Origin: Candidatus Heimdallarchaeota archaeon
GTDB lineage: Archaea > Asgardarchaeota > Heimdallarchaeia > Heimdallarchaeales > Heimdallarchaeaceae
DNA: 6,246 bases
Assembly: GCA_030603505.1 (NCBI GenBank)
Contig: JAUVXQ010000076.1
Span: 1 to 6,246, forward strand
Reading direction: 5' to 3'
Part shown: piece after piece, positions 1 through 6,220 of the stretch
How positions within the stretch are numbered: position 1 is the stretch's first letter
Layout of the letters: each line of letters opens with the position of its first letter
Notes under the pieces: model-generated
Seen by the model: the letters and a program-made list of their open reading frames with translations, nothing else
Told to the model about the DNA's origin: nothing
Database searches by the model: none
Made by a program: the position numbers and the translations under genes

Positions 1-1256
1 ATTATATTCAATTTCATTTCACTACTCTCTTTGGTGGATTAAGATCAGTTGAGTTTCCTGCAGATATTTGGGAAGAAATGCGTGAAGGATCAGGCGTTGA
101 TGGCTCTTCTTTAGGATTTCTAAAAACAGAGCAAAGTGATATGAGAGTAGTACCAGATTTAGATTCATTTGCTGTACTACCTTGGGATTCAAGAGTAGGA
201 AGATTCATCTGTGATATTCATACAAATGATGGATTTCCACATCCTACAGACCCTCGAAGTATCCTGAAAAAAACAATACAAAGTGCTAAAGAAATGGGTT
301 TTGAATACAAAACAAGACCAGAACTTGAATGGTTCTTTGTTCTTAAAGATTACACCCCCGCAGATGATGGTGTGTATATGGATACTTTACCTTTTGACAG
401 TCTTTCACTTCTTAGAAGAACAATTGCAGACGATATGAGGGATATGGATATTTCGGTGAAAACTATTCACCATGAATGTGGTTTAGGACAACAGGAAATT
501 GAATTAGGTATGGATGATGCACTCATTCAAGCAGATAATTCTCAAACTTCTAAAATGATAATTAAAACTGAATCAGTGCTTGAGGGATTAATTGGAACAT
601 TTATGCCAAAACCATTCCATGATCAAGCAGGTAATGGTTTACATATTCACCAATTTTTGACAAGAGATGGAGTTAACATTTTTTCAGATGAAGAAAAAGG
701 TATAAGTGATTCTTTAAGATATTTTGTAGGTGGAATCTTAGAGCATGTTGATGCGATGACAGCTTTCTTTAATCCTACAACAAACTCCTACAAAAGACTC
801 GTTCCAGGTCATGAAGCTCCTGTGTTTAAATCTTGGGGAGTAGCAAATAGGACAGCTTTAATTCGCGTTCCTGGTTATGAGAAAAAAGCTAGAATTGAAT
901 ATAGAGCAGCAGATGGTGCAACAAATATATATTTTGCAAAAGCGTTACTATTAGCAGCTGGATTAGATGGTATTAGAAAAAAAATAGAACCAATACCTCC
1001 CACGACAAAGAATGTTGAAAAACTAACTTCTGAAGAAAGGAAAGAAATGGGTATAACACAATTACCTTCAGATCTTAATGAAGCGCTTGATTTCATGGAA
1101 AAAAGTCAATTTATTCAAGAAGTACTTGGGAAAGAGATAGTTGACATTTATCTTGATGTTAAACGCCGAGAATACAAAGAATACTTGGATATCAAAAGCA
1201 AAGGGTTTGAAGCTGTAAAAGAGTGGGAAAACAAAAAATACCTTGAAAGAGTCTAA
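1..1256 (+). CDS. glnA: Type I glutamine synthetase family protein, 5' partial
   Basis: Expected reaction: ATP-dependent condensation of glutamate and ammonia to glutamine in the cytoplasm. The frame is open from base 3, so the ATG at base 78 is internal. The residues before it (FTTLFGGLRSVEFPA) match the N-terminal beta-grasp domain, and by comparison with bacterial GlnA about 20 residues are missing. Numbering from Met78, visible signatures are GVDGSS (6-11), PELEWFF with E82 and E84, HHECGLGQQE (131-140) with E133 and E140, FMPKPF...GNGLHIH with H189, NSYKR with R240, flap PGHEAP with E246, and RIEYR with E274 and R276. The catalytic set therefore looks intact. Oddities: the flap Tyr of most relatives is His245, the usual NPY motif reads TNIY, and the loop carrying the feedback Arg of Bacillus GlnA has Lys16 and is one residue shorter. 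The C-terminus is of ordinary type I-alpha length. A gamma-glutamyl-amine ligase relative is possible; the family call is firm, the exact substrate less so. Confidence 0.9.
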   Translation, partial: YIQFHFTTLFGGLRSVEFPADIWEEMREGSGVDGSSLGFLKTEQSDMRVVPDLDSFAVLPWDSRVGRFICDIHTNDGFPHPTDPRSILKKTIQSAKEMGFEYKTRPELEWFFVLKDYTPADDGVYMDTLPFDSLSLLRRTIADDMRDMDISVKTIHHECGLGQQEIELGMDDALIQADNSQTSKMIIKTESVLEGLIGTFMPKPFHDQAGNGLHIHQFLTRDGVNIFSDEEKGISDSLRYFVGGILEHVDAMTAFFNPTTNSYKRLVPGHEAPVFKSWGVANRTALIRVPGYEKKARIEYRAADGATNIYFAKALLLAAGLDGIRKKIEPIPPTTKNVEKLTSEERKEMGITQLPSDLNEALDFMEKSQFIQEVLGKEIVDIYLDVKRREYKEYLDIKSKGFEAVKEWENKKYLERV

Positions 1257-1284
1257 ACCTTAGTTAACTTATCTCTTTCTGCAA

Positions 1285-3411
1285 TTGCCAGTTGTTAATA
1301 ATAAGAGAATCTTAATAAGGTACGGAAGAGAATATTTTTCTAACCTTTTCGAGTTGATTGCTCTGACAATGGAACGTGATGATGTTTATAATTTACAGTA
1401 TAAAGAGATTAAGGTTACTAAAGCTAAAAGAACACATATTTTAACTCAACTATATCTCTATAGAGAAATTTCAATAGGTAAGGTTGCCACTGAATTAAAA
1501 CTAAAAGAATCAATAGTTAAGCAATTCATACAATTCTTGATTCAAGATCTAATTTTAAGAGGTCATTACAAAAAAGGAACATTTATTGTAAGTAATTTCT
1601 ATAAACATCCAGTAATATCTAAGAGAAAATTGACAGAACTACAAATCATCATTTTAGGAATATTAATACCATTACCAAAAATTAAAGTCAGTGAACTAGC
1701 AAATATCTGTATTATCTCTAAAGAAAAAATAAAAGATAATTTAATGGATCTTGTGAAATATGGATATTTCGTGGGTTACATTAGTAAAGGATACATCAAC
1801 TCAATAAAAATCGAGCAACTAGATAAAAAAGAAAAAATCAATGATGAGGATATTTTTATCATAGGAACATGTATGATGCGAAGAAAAGCTATTCTTACTG
1901 AAGTTGCAAAAGATACAGGAATTAAAAGAGAAAAAGTGTTGTACAACATAGCTAAATTGCTTTTAAATAGAAAACTTGAAACTAAAATTCAACTCGAAAC
2001 TGGTTTTTTAAGCAGTGAAGTTATTGTAACAGTTACAAAATTCATGATAAGTCCAAGAAAAATAGCTTTATCCGATTTAAGTGAAGAAGAGAAAGACACT
2101 GTTGGATATTTATTACTAAGAAAAAAAGCAACAATAAAATCGATTAGCAAGTATGTAGAAAAAGATTCAATTACTATTCTCAGAATTCTAGCAGAACTCA
2201 CAGCAAAGGGAACTTTTCAGGTTATATTTACTGATAAAGTAAGTATAACTCCACTTGTGGAACTGAATTTAAGACCAATTCGAACCATAGAAGAAATGGC
2301 CACACTCAGCTTTTTTAATTATGAAGCATTATTTGGGTTACTGTCTACAAAAAATTCTATTTCAATTAAGAAATTAGCTAATAGCATGAGTCGTTCTGAA
2401 GACGAAATCACAGAAGCTGTAATAAATCTGATACTTGATGGGTTTGTAGATTGCACATTGAAAGGCAATAGACTTCAAATAAACAAAGTAAATCGATACA
2501 GCAGAGCTCAAGAAGGGACATTAGAAAGATGGGAGAAGATAGTCCTAGGGATGGTAATAGCTAATAAAATTATATCATCAAAGGATATTTCTACTGCTTT
2601 GGGGATAGATAAGAATTTTGCAAAAGAAAAATTGTACAGTTTCTATGGAAAAGGACTAATAAAAGGATCTATTGTAGGAAATAGATTAATACCTGATGAA
2701 ATCCCTCTGTTCCCACCATTAAGTCAACTCGAGGACTTTGAATCACACTTTATAGAGATTTTTGGTTATGTCATATCAAATGATAGAATCAATCTAAAAA
2801 CTATTCAGAAACTATGGGGTAAATCCCTAACAGCAGTAAAGAACATTTTATACGAGCTAATAGGATCAGCTCTAATAGTATTAGAGATAAATAGAAATAG
2901 TGCTATCGTAATTTCAAGCCAAACTTTTATGCCAAATAAAGAACTTGAAGATCTAGGAAAAACATATGTTCGTCTAGTAAATGAAATTGAGAAATCAAGG
3001 AGAAAACGTGTAAAGATAAGCAGCTTAGCCAATTCACTTTCGATGGAAAATGAGGATCTTTTCAAGCTTTTATGTCAGTTAACTGCTTTTGGATACTATA
3101 AAGGGAGTTTGACCACTTCACATTTTGAAAGAATAGGAAAATTGATAGAACCAGCTAAAAAAGCAACATGTCTAGATTGTGGGCATATATTAAAATCACC
3201 TTACAACCCATGCAGCAACTGCAAACAAATGCCATCGCTATGTACAGTGTGTCAGGGTCTAATCAGGCGTGGTGATGAAGTTTACGAATGTCCTAGCTGC
3301 ACCAATTTAGCACATAGAGATCACTTACTGAAGTGGATATCTATCAAATCAGAATGTCCTTTATGTAAATCCAGAATTTCTCAAAGAACTCTTAAAAAGG
3401 TAACACTATGA
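1285..3411 (+). CDS. Multi-winged-helix protein with C-terminal zinc knuckle and RING-like domain
   Basis: I do not recognise a named family. The 708-residue product divides into a basic N-terminal stretch (1-47), eight winged-helix-like units (about 48-616), a zinc knuckle (629-646) and a RING-like domain (653-694). Each unit has a hydrophobic first helix, a turn, a helix-turn-helix such as KVSELANICIISKEKIKDNL, and a short beta wing often introduced by G. There is no signal peptide or clear membrane segment, so it should be cytoplasmic, and its many Lys/Arg residues fit nucleic-acid contact. The RING tail (HLLKW...CPLC) suggests protein interaction or an E3-ligase-like role, but this is inference. 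The start is uncertain: TTG at 1285 gives the longest frame, ATG at 1369 (residue 29) also keeps all domains, and neither has a good Shine-Dalgarno. The gene begins 28 bases after the glutamine synthetase stop and overlaps the MazG-like gene by four bases. It could be a transcription regulator, a chromosome-associated factor or a ubiquitin-type ligase. Confidence 0.85.
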   Translation: MPVVNNKRILIRYGREYFSNLFELIALTMERDDVYNLQYKEIKVTKAKRTHILTQLYLYREISIGKVATELKLKESIVKQFIQFLIQDLILRGHYKKGTFIVSNFYKHPVISKRKLTELQIIILGILIPLPKIKVSELANICIISKEKIKDNLMDLVKYGYFVGYISKGYINSIKIEQLDKKEKINDEDIFIIGTCMMRRKAILTEVAKDTGIKREKVLYNIAKLLLNRKLETKIQLETGFLSSEVIVTVTKFMISPRKIALSDLSEEEKDTVGYLLLRKKATIKSISKYVEKDSITILRILAELTAKGTFQVIFTDKVSITPLVELNLRPIRTIEEMATLSFFNYEALFGLLSTKNSISIKKLANSMSRSEDEITEAVINLILDGFVDCTLKGNRLQINKVNRYSRAQEGTLERWEKIVLGMVIANKIISSKDISTALGIDKNFAKEKLYSFYGKGLIKGSIVGNRLIPDEIPLFPPLSQLEDFESHFIEIFGYVISNDRINLKTIQKLWGKSLTAVKNILYELIGSALIVLEINRNSAIVISSQTFMPNKELEDLGKTYVRLVNEIEKSRRKRVKISSLANSLSMENEDLFKLLCQLTAFGYYKGSLTTSHFERIGKLIEPAKKATCLDCGHILKSPYNPCSNCKQMPSLCTVCQGLIRRGDEVYECPSCTNLAHRDHLLKWISIKSECPLCKSRISQRTLKKVTL
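1438..3132 (+). repeat. Coding repeat: eight tandem winged-helix-like units
   Basis: Aligning by eye on the first hydrophobic helix, units begin near residues 52, 121, 190, 271, 346, 417, 489 and 561 of the 708-residue protein. The spacing is 69, 69, 81, 75, 71, 72 and 72 residues. The shared pattern is a helix of four to six hydrophobic residues (ILGILIPL, IFGYVISN, VLGMVIAN), a short strand with I/V, a helix containing LA or IS, a recognition helix ending LxxLxxxG, and a beta wing. Sequence identity between units is low, so the array is either ancient or under weak sequence constraint. The DNA itself shows no obvious repeat. Units 3, 4 and 7 are the least typical. Confidence 0.7.
3169..3366 (+). 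other. Zinc knuckle plus RING-like domain (C-terminal part of the winged-helix protein)
   Basis: Residues 629-646 have the pattern C-x2-C-x10-C-x2-C (C629, C632, C643, C646), as in a zinc ribbon. Six residues later comes C-x2-C-x12-C-x2-C-x4-H-x2-H-x10-C-x2-C, with ligands C653, C656, C669, C672, H677, H680, C691 and C694. The stretch from H677 to C694 carries HRDHLLKW and CPLC, the hydrophobic/Trp pattern of RING fingers, whereas PHD fingers place Trp just before the last Cys pair. The middle spacing C-x2-C-x4-H-x2-[C/H] differs from classical RING (C-x-H) and is like Nse1-type RING or PHD. All eight ligands are present, so a two-zinc cross-brace fold is plausible. Ubiquitin-ligase activity cannot be read from the sequence. 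Confidence 0.8.
3408..3411 (+). promoter_or_regulatory. ATGA start/stop overlap, likely translational coupling
   Basis: The TGA ending the winged-helix/RING gene (3409-3411) shares bases with the ATG (3408-3410) of the MazG-like gene. No strong ribosome-binding site precedes the second ATG, so reinitiation by ribosomes finishing the first gene is the likely way it is translated. This ties the amounts of the two proteins together. Confidence 0.7.
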
Positions 3412-3740
3412 GAGAAGGAAACTTGACTTTAGAAGAATTAAAATCAGAATTAAGGGAGTTTCTTGAAGAGAGAGATTGGCTTAGATTTTCACCTAATGAG
3501 GTTTTTATTCACTTGATTGAAGAGCTAGGAGAAATAAGTAAGCACCTTTTATTTTTATCCGAATACAAAACAGAAAGCATGGGTCATAAAAAACCCGATG
3601 ATTCACAAATGCCAAGAGAGTTTGCTCAAGTTTTTAATCTTTTCCTGCAATTATGCATAATTCTAGATATCAATATTGAAGAAGCTTGGAAAAAAGAGTT
3701 TGAAATTATGAAAAAAAGGTTTCCTACGACCGATACATAA
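3408..3740 (+). CDS. MazG-like / dCTPase-like nucleotide pyrophosphohydrolase family protein
   Basis: This 110-residue all-alpha protein has the size and motif order of short MazG-like enzymes, which hydrolyse non-canonical or excess NTPs/dNTPs to the monophosphate and pyrophosphate. Residues 20-27 (EERDWLRF) match the ERDWxxF hallmark of the dCTPase/RS21-C6 branch. E38, E39 and E42 (EELGE) form the first metal-binding motif, and KKRFP (102-106) matches the conserved basic-aromatic-Pro ending. The second motif, normally ExxD, reads E71-F-A-Q74, so the metal-binding Asp is replaced by Gln. This may abolish or alter catalysis, leaving a nucleotide sensor or structural partner. The family acts as dimers or tetramers in the cytoplasm. 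Its start overlaps the stop of the winged-helix/RING gene, suggesting a shared task. The family call is good; activity is doubtful. Confidence 0.8.
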   Translation: MREGNLTLEELKSELREFLEERDWLRFSPNEVFIHLIEELGEISKHLLFLSEYKTESMGHKKPDDSQMPREFAQVFNLFLQLCIILDINIEEAWKKEFEIMKKRFPTTDT

Positions 3741-3767
3741 AAAAATACTTGGACTAATGAATGACCA

Positions 3768-4505
3768 ATGAAAGCCTCCAACTCTGTACCTATTCAACCC
3801 AATAATGTTACGAAGGGTTTTATTGTAGTTGACAATGTGCATAAACATTACGATATGGGGGAAGTTAAAGTATTAGCATTAAATTCAATAAAATTATCTG
3901 TTAATAAAGGAGAAATTGTTTCAATAGTTGGTTCATCAGGAAGTGGAAAAACAACTCTATTAAATATAATAGGGGCTTTAGATTATGTAGACAGTGGTAA
4001 AATCATTATTGATGGCCATGATTTGAGTAGTCTAACAGATAAACAACTAAGTTACATGAGAAGAGAAACAATAGGGTATGTTTTCCAGAATTTCAACCTT
4101 CTAGAAGAACTTACAGCAGCTAAGAATATTGAAATGCCAATGATTCTTACCAAAAAACCTAAATCTGAAAGAAAAGAAAAAGTTGAAGAGTTGCTCAAAA
4201 TAGTAAATCTAGAAGATCGTGCAAACCATAAGCCTAATCAGTTATCAGGAGGAGAACAACAAAGAGTTGCAATTGCAAGAGCTCTTGGAAATGACGTAAA
4301 AATCATTCTAGCTGATGAACCTACTGGAAACTTAGATTCTGCAACAGGAAATAGAATAATAGATTTACTTTTACGTGTAAGCAAAGAGGGAAACAAAACG
4401 CTGATTTTTGTTACTCACGAAAATCACATTGCAGCTAAAGCTGATAGGCAAATTGTAATGAATGACGGTTCAATAATTGAAGATAAAATCGCGAAATCAA
4501 AATAA
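3768..4505 (+). CDS. ABC transporter ATP-binding protein, MacB/LolD/FtsE-like
   Basis: This is the cytoplasmic ATPase subunit of a membrane ABC system. In its 245 residues the full motif set is present: aromatic A-loop Tyr28, Walker A GSSGSGKTT (55-63), Q-loop Q107 in FQNFNLL, signature LSGGEQQR (159-166), Walker B IILADEP (179-185) with catalytic E184, D-loop GNLD (187-190) and switch H217 in VTHE. The sequences FQNFNLLEELTAAKNIEMPM and DEPTGNLDS are typical of the LolD/MacB branch, whose members drive FtsX-type permeases in lipoprotein, peptide or antibiotic export rather than import. About 15 extra residues precede the core; the only supported start is the ATG at 3768. It begins 27 bases after the MazG-like stop. 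No FtsX/MacB permease with a large external domain lies in the window, so the partner is either one of the two downstream membrane proteins or encoded elsewhere. Confidence 0.93.
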   Translation: MKASNSVPIQPNNVTKGFIVVDNVHKHYDMGEVKVLALNSIKLSVNKGEIVSIVGSSGSGKTTLLNIIGALDYVDSGKIIIDGHDLSSLTDKQLSYMRRETIGYVFQNFNLLEELTAAKNIEMPMILTKKPKSERKEKVEELLKIVNLEDRANHKPNQLSGGEQQRVAIARALGNDVKIILADEPTGNLDSATGNRIIDLLLRVSKEGNKTLIFVTHENHIAAKADRQIVMNDGSIIEDKIAKSK

Positions 4506-4545
4506 ATGCTATTAATAAAGAATTTAGAAATGTTAATAAGTAAGC

Positions 4546-4959
4546 ATGGGGATTCGAGTAAGTAGGGATGATGTTATGCCTCGACCAGCGTCTTTCATAG
4601 GGGGAGCATTAACGGCGATTGGAATCTTTGGAGTTGTTATATCCATTGTACAGCTCACTGAGAGTTATTGGTGGTTTCTATTTTACTTAGCTATAGGTAT
4701 TCTTGGAGGTTTTACTCTAGGTTCTGTATCATCTTCATTTAAAGAAAGTGAAAAAAACGCTTATTTGACACTCACAGGATTTATGCTCGCAGCTATCGTA
4801 TTATTAACCACTTTTCTAGCTATTTGGCAACGTGACAATCCAAGTCTTAATATCGAAAATGGACTAAATGGTATCTGGGTTATTATGATAGCAGCAGCAT
4901 CTGGGGTTCTAACATATATAGGAACAACATTGATGGCAATTGGGGACTCCAGAAGGTGA
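4546..4959 (+). CDS. Small four-helix membrane protein, unknown function
   Basis: I do not recognise a family. The 137 residues contain four hydrophobic segments at about 16-38, 42-63, 73-94 and 107-131, joined by short loops. The first loop has ESYWW, the middle loop (65-72) is charged, KESEKNA-like, and the loop before helix 4 is polar (RDNPSLNIENG). The N-terminus is basic and the C-terminus ends DSRR, both fitting a cytoplasmic side with an even number of helices. There is no signal peptide or binding motif. The ATG at 4546 gives the longest frame; Met11 (4576) is an alternative and has a purine-rich AGGGATGA stretch a few bases upstream. It lies 40 bases after the ABC ATPase stop and could be a membrane partner of it, which is inference from position only. 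Confidence 0.75.
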   Translation: MGIRVSRDDVMPRPASFIGGALTAIGIFGVVISIVQLTESYWWFLFYLAIGILGGFTLGSVSSSFKESEKNAYLTLTGFMLAAIVLLTTFLAIWQRDNPSLNIENGLNGIWVIMIAAASGVLTYIGTTLMAIGDSRR

Positions 4960-4965
4960 AAAAAA

Positions 4966-5001
4966 TATCACTTAGACTTCCAAAACCTTTTTTTTGTGAT
5001 A
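4966..5001 (+). repeat. Inverted repeat TATCAC / GTGATA around a T8 tract
   Basis: TATCAC at 4966-4971 is the exact reverse complement of GTGATA at 4996-5001, with 24 bases between. A further GTGA overlaps the preceding stop codon (4956-4959), making GTGA-N8-TCAC with the left arm. The six-base arms are short and the loop long, so this is a weak hairpin or an operator-like pair. It sits between two membrane-protein genes, where control of the downstream gene would be placed. Confidence 0.3.
4988..4995 (+). terminator. T8 tract, possible archaeal intrinsic terminator
   Basis: Eight consecutive T residues lie 29 bases after the stop of the four-helix membrane protein. Archaeal RNA polymerase terminates at oligo-T runs without needing a stable stem, so transcripts from the ABC gene cluster may end here. 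If so, the last gene has its own promoter. Confidence 0.45.
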
Positions 5002-5004
5002 CAG

Positions 5005-5012
5005 TAATTATT
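5005..5012 (+). promoter_or_regulatory. Weak TATA-like element before the last gene
   Basis: TAATTATT follows the T8 tract and lies 31 bases before the ATG at 5044. A start site about 25 bases downstream would leave a leader of only a few bases, as is common in archaea. The match to the archaeal TATA consensus is poor and in such AT-rich DNA could be chance. Confidence 0.2.
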
Positions 5013-5043
5013 CTTATCAGTAAAATAAAAGAGATAGATAAAT

Positions 5044-6192
5044 ATGACAGAAACAAAATTCCTTCACTTTGGACAATTTTTTAGTAAAAGAGCGTTGATA
5101 ACCACTGCAATTGGCGTAGGACTTGTTGTAGTTACTGAATTTGTTCTTCCTTTTTTCAATATTTTAACAGTAAGGGCACTTTGGGATTGGTTTACCCCAG
5201 TAACAATAACATTTACTCTAGCAGTGATTATGGTAACAAGTGCAATAGCAAGAAATATTGTTGCTTCAATACTCATAACAACGGCAGCAGCATTATCATT
5301 CTACCATCCATTCAACGCTAATTCTAGCACAGCAGGATATGCTTTCACAGCAGCAATAATCATTTTTTTTGTTACAGCAATGCTTTCAGGATTTTTCGCT
5401 ACAAGAGAGATGTCTGGACAATCAGCATTTTTATCTATAGGTATTCTTTTTGGGATCCAAGGATTAATTGGAGCTGGAATAAGCTTAGTAACGAATTTAA
5501 CTTCAGCACATGTAATATTTTTGGATCATGGTGTCGATGTTGCGTATGGACTATCTATGAATGGTTTTCCTGTTTTCGATGTAGTGTTAGCTGTTTTTTC
5601 CTTGGTTTATATGGTTACATTCATCATATTGTCAAGAAGAAGGTACACTGCTAGTATTGAAGGGAAAAAATTCGAAATATTCGGTCAAATATTGATTTTC
5701 TTAGCTATCGCAGGAGCACTAGCTTTCAGTATATTAAGTCATGGAACTTATGACGAATATACAGCCAATTCTATTTATACTGAAGAAAATACCCAGTTCT
5801 TTAATATCCTTTTTGAGAAAGAACGTCATGGAATATTCTCCTCAGTAAATCTTCTCAGTATATTCTACATTTTGCCAATAGTTGGCTTTATAATAGGTTT
5901 AGGCCTTGCTCTTATAGTTCATCAAAGAGCTGAAGGAACTTTAGGATATATGAAATTTAATTTTGAAGGCTCGTTCTTCTCCCTAAATATCGCAGTTGGT
6001 ATTATTGCGTTTGGTTTCAGTTCCACAATACTAAATTTAGCTAATTCCAGCTTCTACCTTAGAGGAGCAGCATTCTTTACATTATTTACAGAATTCACAA
6101 ATCTTCTTCTTCTTAATATGCTAATAGCCTATGTTATATATCTAATTATAACAATCATTAGAAGAATCGCAAACAGAATCGCAAACAAATAG
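5044..6192 (+). CDS. Polytopic membrane protein, about ten transmembrane helices, unknown function
   Basis: I do not recognise a family. The 382 residues are mostly hydrophobic, with segments at about 17-40, 51-68, 71-86, 99-118, 127-149, 176-197, 211-231, 268-292, 308-332 and 342-370. The N-terminus (KFLHFGQFFSKR) and the C-terminal tail (RRIANRIANK) are basic, and the 198-209 loop (RRRYTASIEGKK) is also basic, all fitting a cytoplasmic location. The longest polar loop (232-267) carries several acidic and Tyr residues (TYDEYTANSIYTEEN) and is probably outside. There is no large external domain, so it is not a standard FtsX/MacB permease. It resembles in shape the many-helix permeases of ABC-2 or unrelated transporters, but no signature motif is visible. 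It starts 84 bases after the small membrane protein, across a T8 tract, so it may be transcribed separately. A role with the upstream ABC ATPase is possible but unproven. Confidence 0.8.
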   Translation: MTETKFLHFGQFFSKRALITTAIGVGLVVVTEFVLPFFNILTVRALWDWFTPVTITFTLAVIMVTSAIARNIVASILITTAAALSFYHPFNANSSTAGYAFTAAIIIFFVTAMLSGFFATREMSGQSAFLSIGILFGIQGLIGAGISLVTNLTSAHVIFLDHGVDVAYGLSMNGFPVFDVVLAVFSLVYMVTFIILSRRRYTASIEGKKFEIFGQILIFLAIAGALAFSILSHGTYDEYTANSIYTEENTQFFNILFEKERHGIFSSVNLLSIFYILPIVGFIIGLGLALIVHQRAEGTLGYMKFNFEGSFFSLNIAVGIIAFGFSSTILNLANSSFYLRGAAFFTLFTEFTNLLLLNMLIAYVIYLIITIIRRIANRIANK

Positions 6193-6197
6193 CTTAA

Positions 6198-6220
6198 TTT
6201 CTTTTTTTTCTTTTCTTTCT
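6198..6220 (+). terminator. 23-base all-pyrimidine tract after the last gene, likely terminator
   Basis: Six bases after the stop at 6192 comes an uninterrupted T/C run containing T8 (6202-6209), T4 and T3 blocks. No stem precedes it. This is the usual form of an archaeal transcription end and probably closes the transcript of the polytopic membrane protein. Confidence 0.6.

Noticed and set aside
78..80. ATG as the start of the glutamine synthetase
   Set aside because: The frame is open back to base 3 and the upstream residues match the conserved N-terminal domain, so the true start lies before the window.
14..208. Minus-strand open frame opposite the glutamine synthetase
   Set aside because: It lies wholly opposite a conserved coding region, and its low-complexity Ser/Thr-rich product resembles no family.
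875..1096. Minus-strand open frame, 73 residues
   Set aside because: It is opposite the conserved C-terminal part of glutamine synthetase.
1989..3065. Minus-strand open frames (1989-2201 and 2805-3065) opposite the winged-helix/RING gene
   Set aside because: Both are antisense to well-formed winged-helix units and give Ser/Phe/Leu-rich products typical of antisense AT-rich coding DNA.
1285..3740. A complete ubiquitin-like conjugation operon
   Set aside because: Only a RING-like domain is visible; no ubiquitin-like protein, E1, E2 or deubiquitinase is encoded in the window.
3663..3848. Minus-strand open frame across the MazG-like/ABC junction
   Set aside because: It is opposite the conserved RFP end of the MazG-like gene and the start of the ABC gene, and has no recognisable features.
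5064..5276. Minus-strand open frame, 70 residues
   Set aside because: It is opposite the first membrane helices of the polytopic protein; its hydrophobicity mirrors the coding strand.
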